Of a DNA stretch of 14,118 nt, positions 13,282-14,118 are shown piece by piece. Positions within the stretch are counted from its first letter, which is position 1. The number at the start of each line of letters is the position of its first letter. Origin of the DNA: Nitrosomonadaceae bacterium (GTDB taxonomy: Bacteria > Pseudomonadota > Gammaproteobacteria > Burkholderiales > Usitatibacteraceae); contig JAJTHU010000009.1 in the NCBI GenBank assembly GCA_021300055.1, positions 1 to 14,118 on the forward strand, read 5' to 3'. The notes beneath the pieces were generated by a model. It was given only the letters and a program-made list of their open reading frames with translations, searched no databases and had not been told where the DNA came from. The position numbers were made by a program, and so were the translations under genes.

Positions 13282-14118
13282 TGGGCTCCAACGACGCCAA
13301 ATTGGTTGCGTCCGCAGCATCGGGATTGACTAACCCCGACGGCACCGCCGACATCGCGGCCGACGCGCGCGCGGTGAAGCAACTGCCTTACCACTTCGCC
13401 AAAGCGCGTGGTGTGATCACCGCACGCTTTGTGGGCAGCAATGAATTGGAAGTGTGGCTCGCACCCAATCCAGAATCATCCACCCTCGCCGAGGTGCGAC
13501 GCCTCACCGGCAAGACCCTGAAACACGTTCTACTGTCGGCAGAAGAGTTTCAAACGCGTCTTACGCGCGCGTATGCAAACCTGAGCGGCAGCGATGCCGA
13601 GGCCAACGATGGCGCCGGCAGCGTGGCCGATGCAGTTGCGACCATTACCTCCAACATTCAATCGGAAGCCGAGCTCGCCGCCCTCACCGAGTCGTTACCG
13701 GAAGTCACAGATCTCCTAGAGACTGAAAACGACGCACCCATCGTCAAGCTCATCAATGCGTTGATGACACAAGCGGTGCGCGAGAACGCCTCCGACATCC
13801 ACTTGGAGATTTTCGAACGCCGCTCGTTGGTGCGCTTCCGCGTTGACGGCGCGCTACATGATGTCGTCGAACCACGTCGCAATTTGCACGCCGCGCTGGT
13901 GTCCCGCGTGAAGGTGATGGCCGAGCTCGATATCGCGGAAAAACGTCTGCCGCAAGATGGTCGCATCATGCTGCGCATCGCGGGTCGTCCTGTCGATGTG
14001 CGCGTCTCCACCTTGCCTACCGGCCACGGCGAACGCGTGGTGATGCGCTTGCTCGACAAACAAGCCGGCCGACTTTCCCTTGACGGCTTGGGCATGGCGG
14101 CAGATACGCTTCGTGAAC
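13281..14118 (+). CDS. gspE: GspE, type II secretion ATPase (5' part, cut by window edge)
   Basis: Cytoplasmic hexameric ATPase that powers pseudopilus assembly. The frame stays open from GTG 13281 to the right edge (279 codons seen). The N1E domain is recognised by KQLPYHFAKARGVITARF (33-50) and VLLSAEEFQTRLTRAYAN. The N2E and arm region then shows APIVKLINALMTQAVRENAS, DIHLEIFERR, VRFRVDGALHDVV, KVMAELDIAEKRLPQDGRI and STLPTGHGERVVMRLLD, all highly typical of GspE/PilB ATPases. The Walker A, Asp boxes and Walker B would lie beyond the edge, so ATPase competence cannot be judged. The start codon shares the G of the gspD stop (TAGTG), indicating coupling. About 30 residues precede the usual N1E start; GTG 13374 would remove them but has no ribosome site. 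gspF would be expected next. Confidence 0.95.
   Translation, partial: MGSNDAKLVASAASGLTNPDGTADIAADARAVKQLPYHFAKARGVITARFVGSNELEVWLAPNPESSTLAEVRRLTGKTLKHVLLSAEEFQTRLTRAYANLSGSDAEANDGAGSVADAVATITSNIQSEAELAALTESLPEVTDLLETENDAPIVKLINALMTQAVRENASDIHLEIFERRSLVRFRVDGALHDVVEPRRNLHAALVSRVKVMAELDIAEKRLPQDGRIMLRIAGRPVDVRVSTLPTGHGERVVMRLLDKQAGRLSLDGLGMAADTLRE

Overview
The window looks like the chromosome of a GC-rich Gram-negative bacterium, most likely a betaproteobacterium of Burkholderiales type. This is inferred from GC-rich third codon positions, the PabB-PabC fusion, the style of the hydrolase and substrate-binding protein, and general type II secretion (Gsp) genes with short, often overlapping junctions. 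No rRNA, tRNA, CRISPR array, insertion sequence or prophage was seen.

Layout. (1) Positions 1-1308 carry two small plus-strand proteins of unknown function (172-639 and 907-1308), separated by an intergenic stretch rich in inverted repeats that ends in a terminator-like hairpin plus T tract. (2) Positions 1224-6071 hold a minus-strand cluster read right to left: a fused aminodeoxychorismate synthase/lyase (PabB-PabC), a Mug/TDG-like DNA glycosylase, 5-formyltetrahydrofolate cyclo-ligase, FolD and an alpha/beta hydrolase. Three of the five act in folate synthesis or one-carbon folate metabolism. The genes overlap or lie less than 70 bases apart, so they probably form one or two transcription units. 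(3) A divergent promoter region at about 6072-6237 contains a consensus TATAAT inside one inverted repeat and a perfect 9-bp inverted repeat beside it. (4) Positions 6238-9426 read rightward as an apparently coupled trio: an NTF2/SnoaL-like protein, an orphan family 5 extracellular solute-binding protein, and GspC. (5) Positions 9427-11003 hold a predicted outer-membrane lipoprotein made of four DUF4397-like modules, with its own promoter and a strong intrinsic terminator. (6) From 11072 rightward, a separate promoter serves gspD (secretin) and gspE (ATPase, cut by the window edge).

How the genes work together. The minus-strand cluster supplies p-aminobenzoate for folate, salvages 5-formyl-THF, and interconverts methylene-, methenyl- and formyl-THF. 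The right half encodes the inner-membrane linker (GspC), outer-membrane pore (GspD) and cytoplasmic motor (GspE) of a type II secretion system. gspC is separated from gspDE by an independently transcribed lipoprotein gene and is itself translationally coupled to a transport-type binding protein.

I see no clear evidence of a wholly new system. The points most worth checking are the lipoprotein lodged between gspC and gspD, the glycosylase that has lost the Mug catalytic Asn, and the palindromic divergent promoter region.
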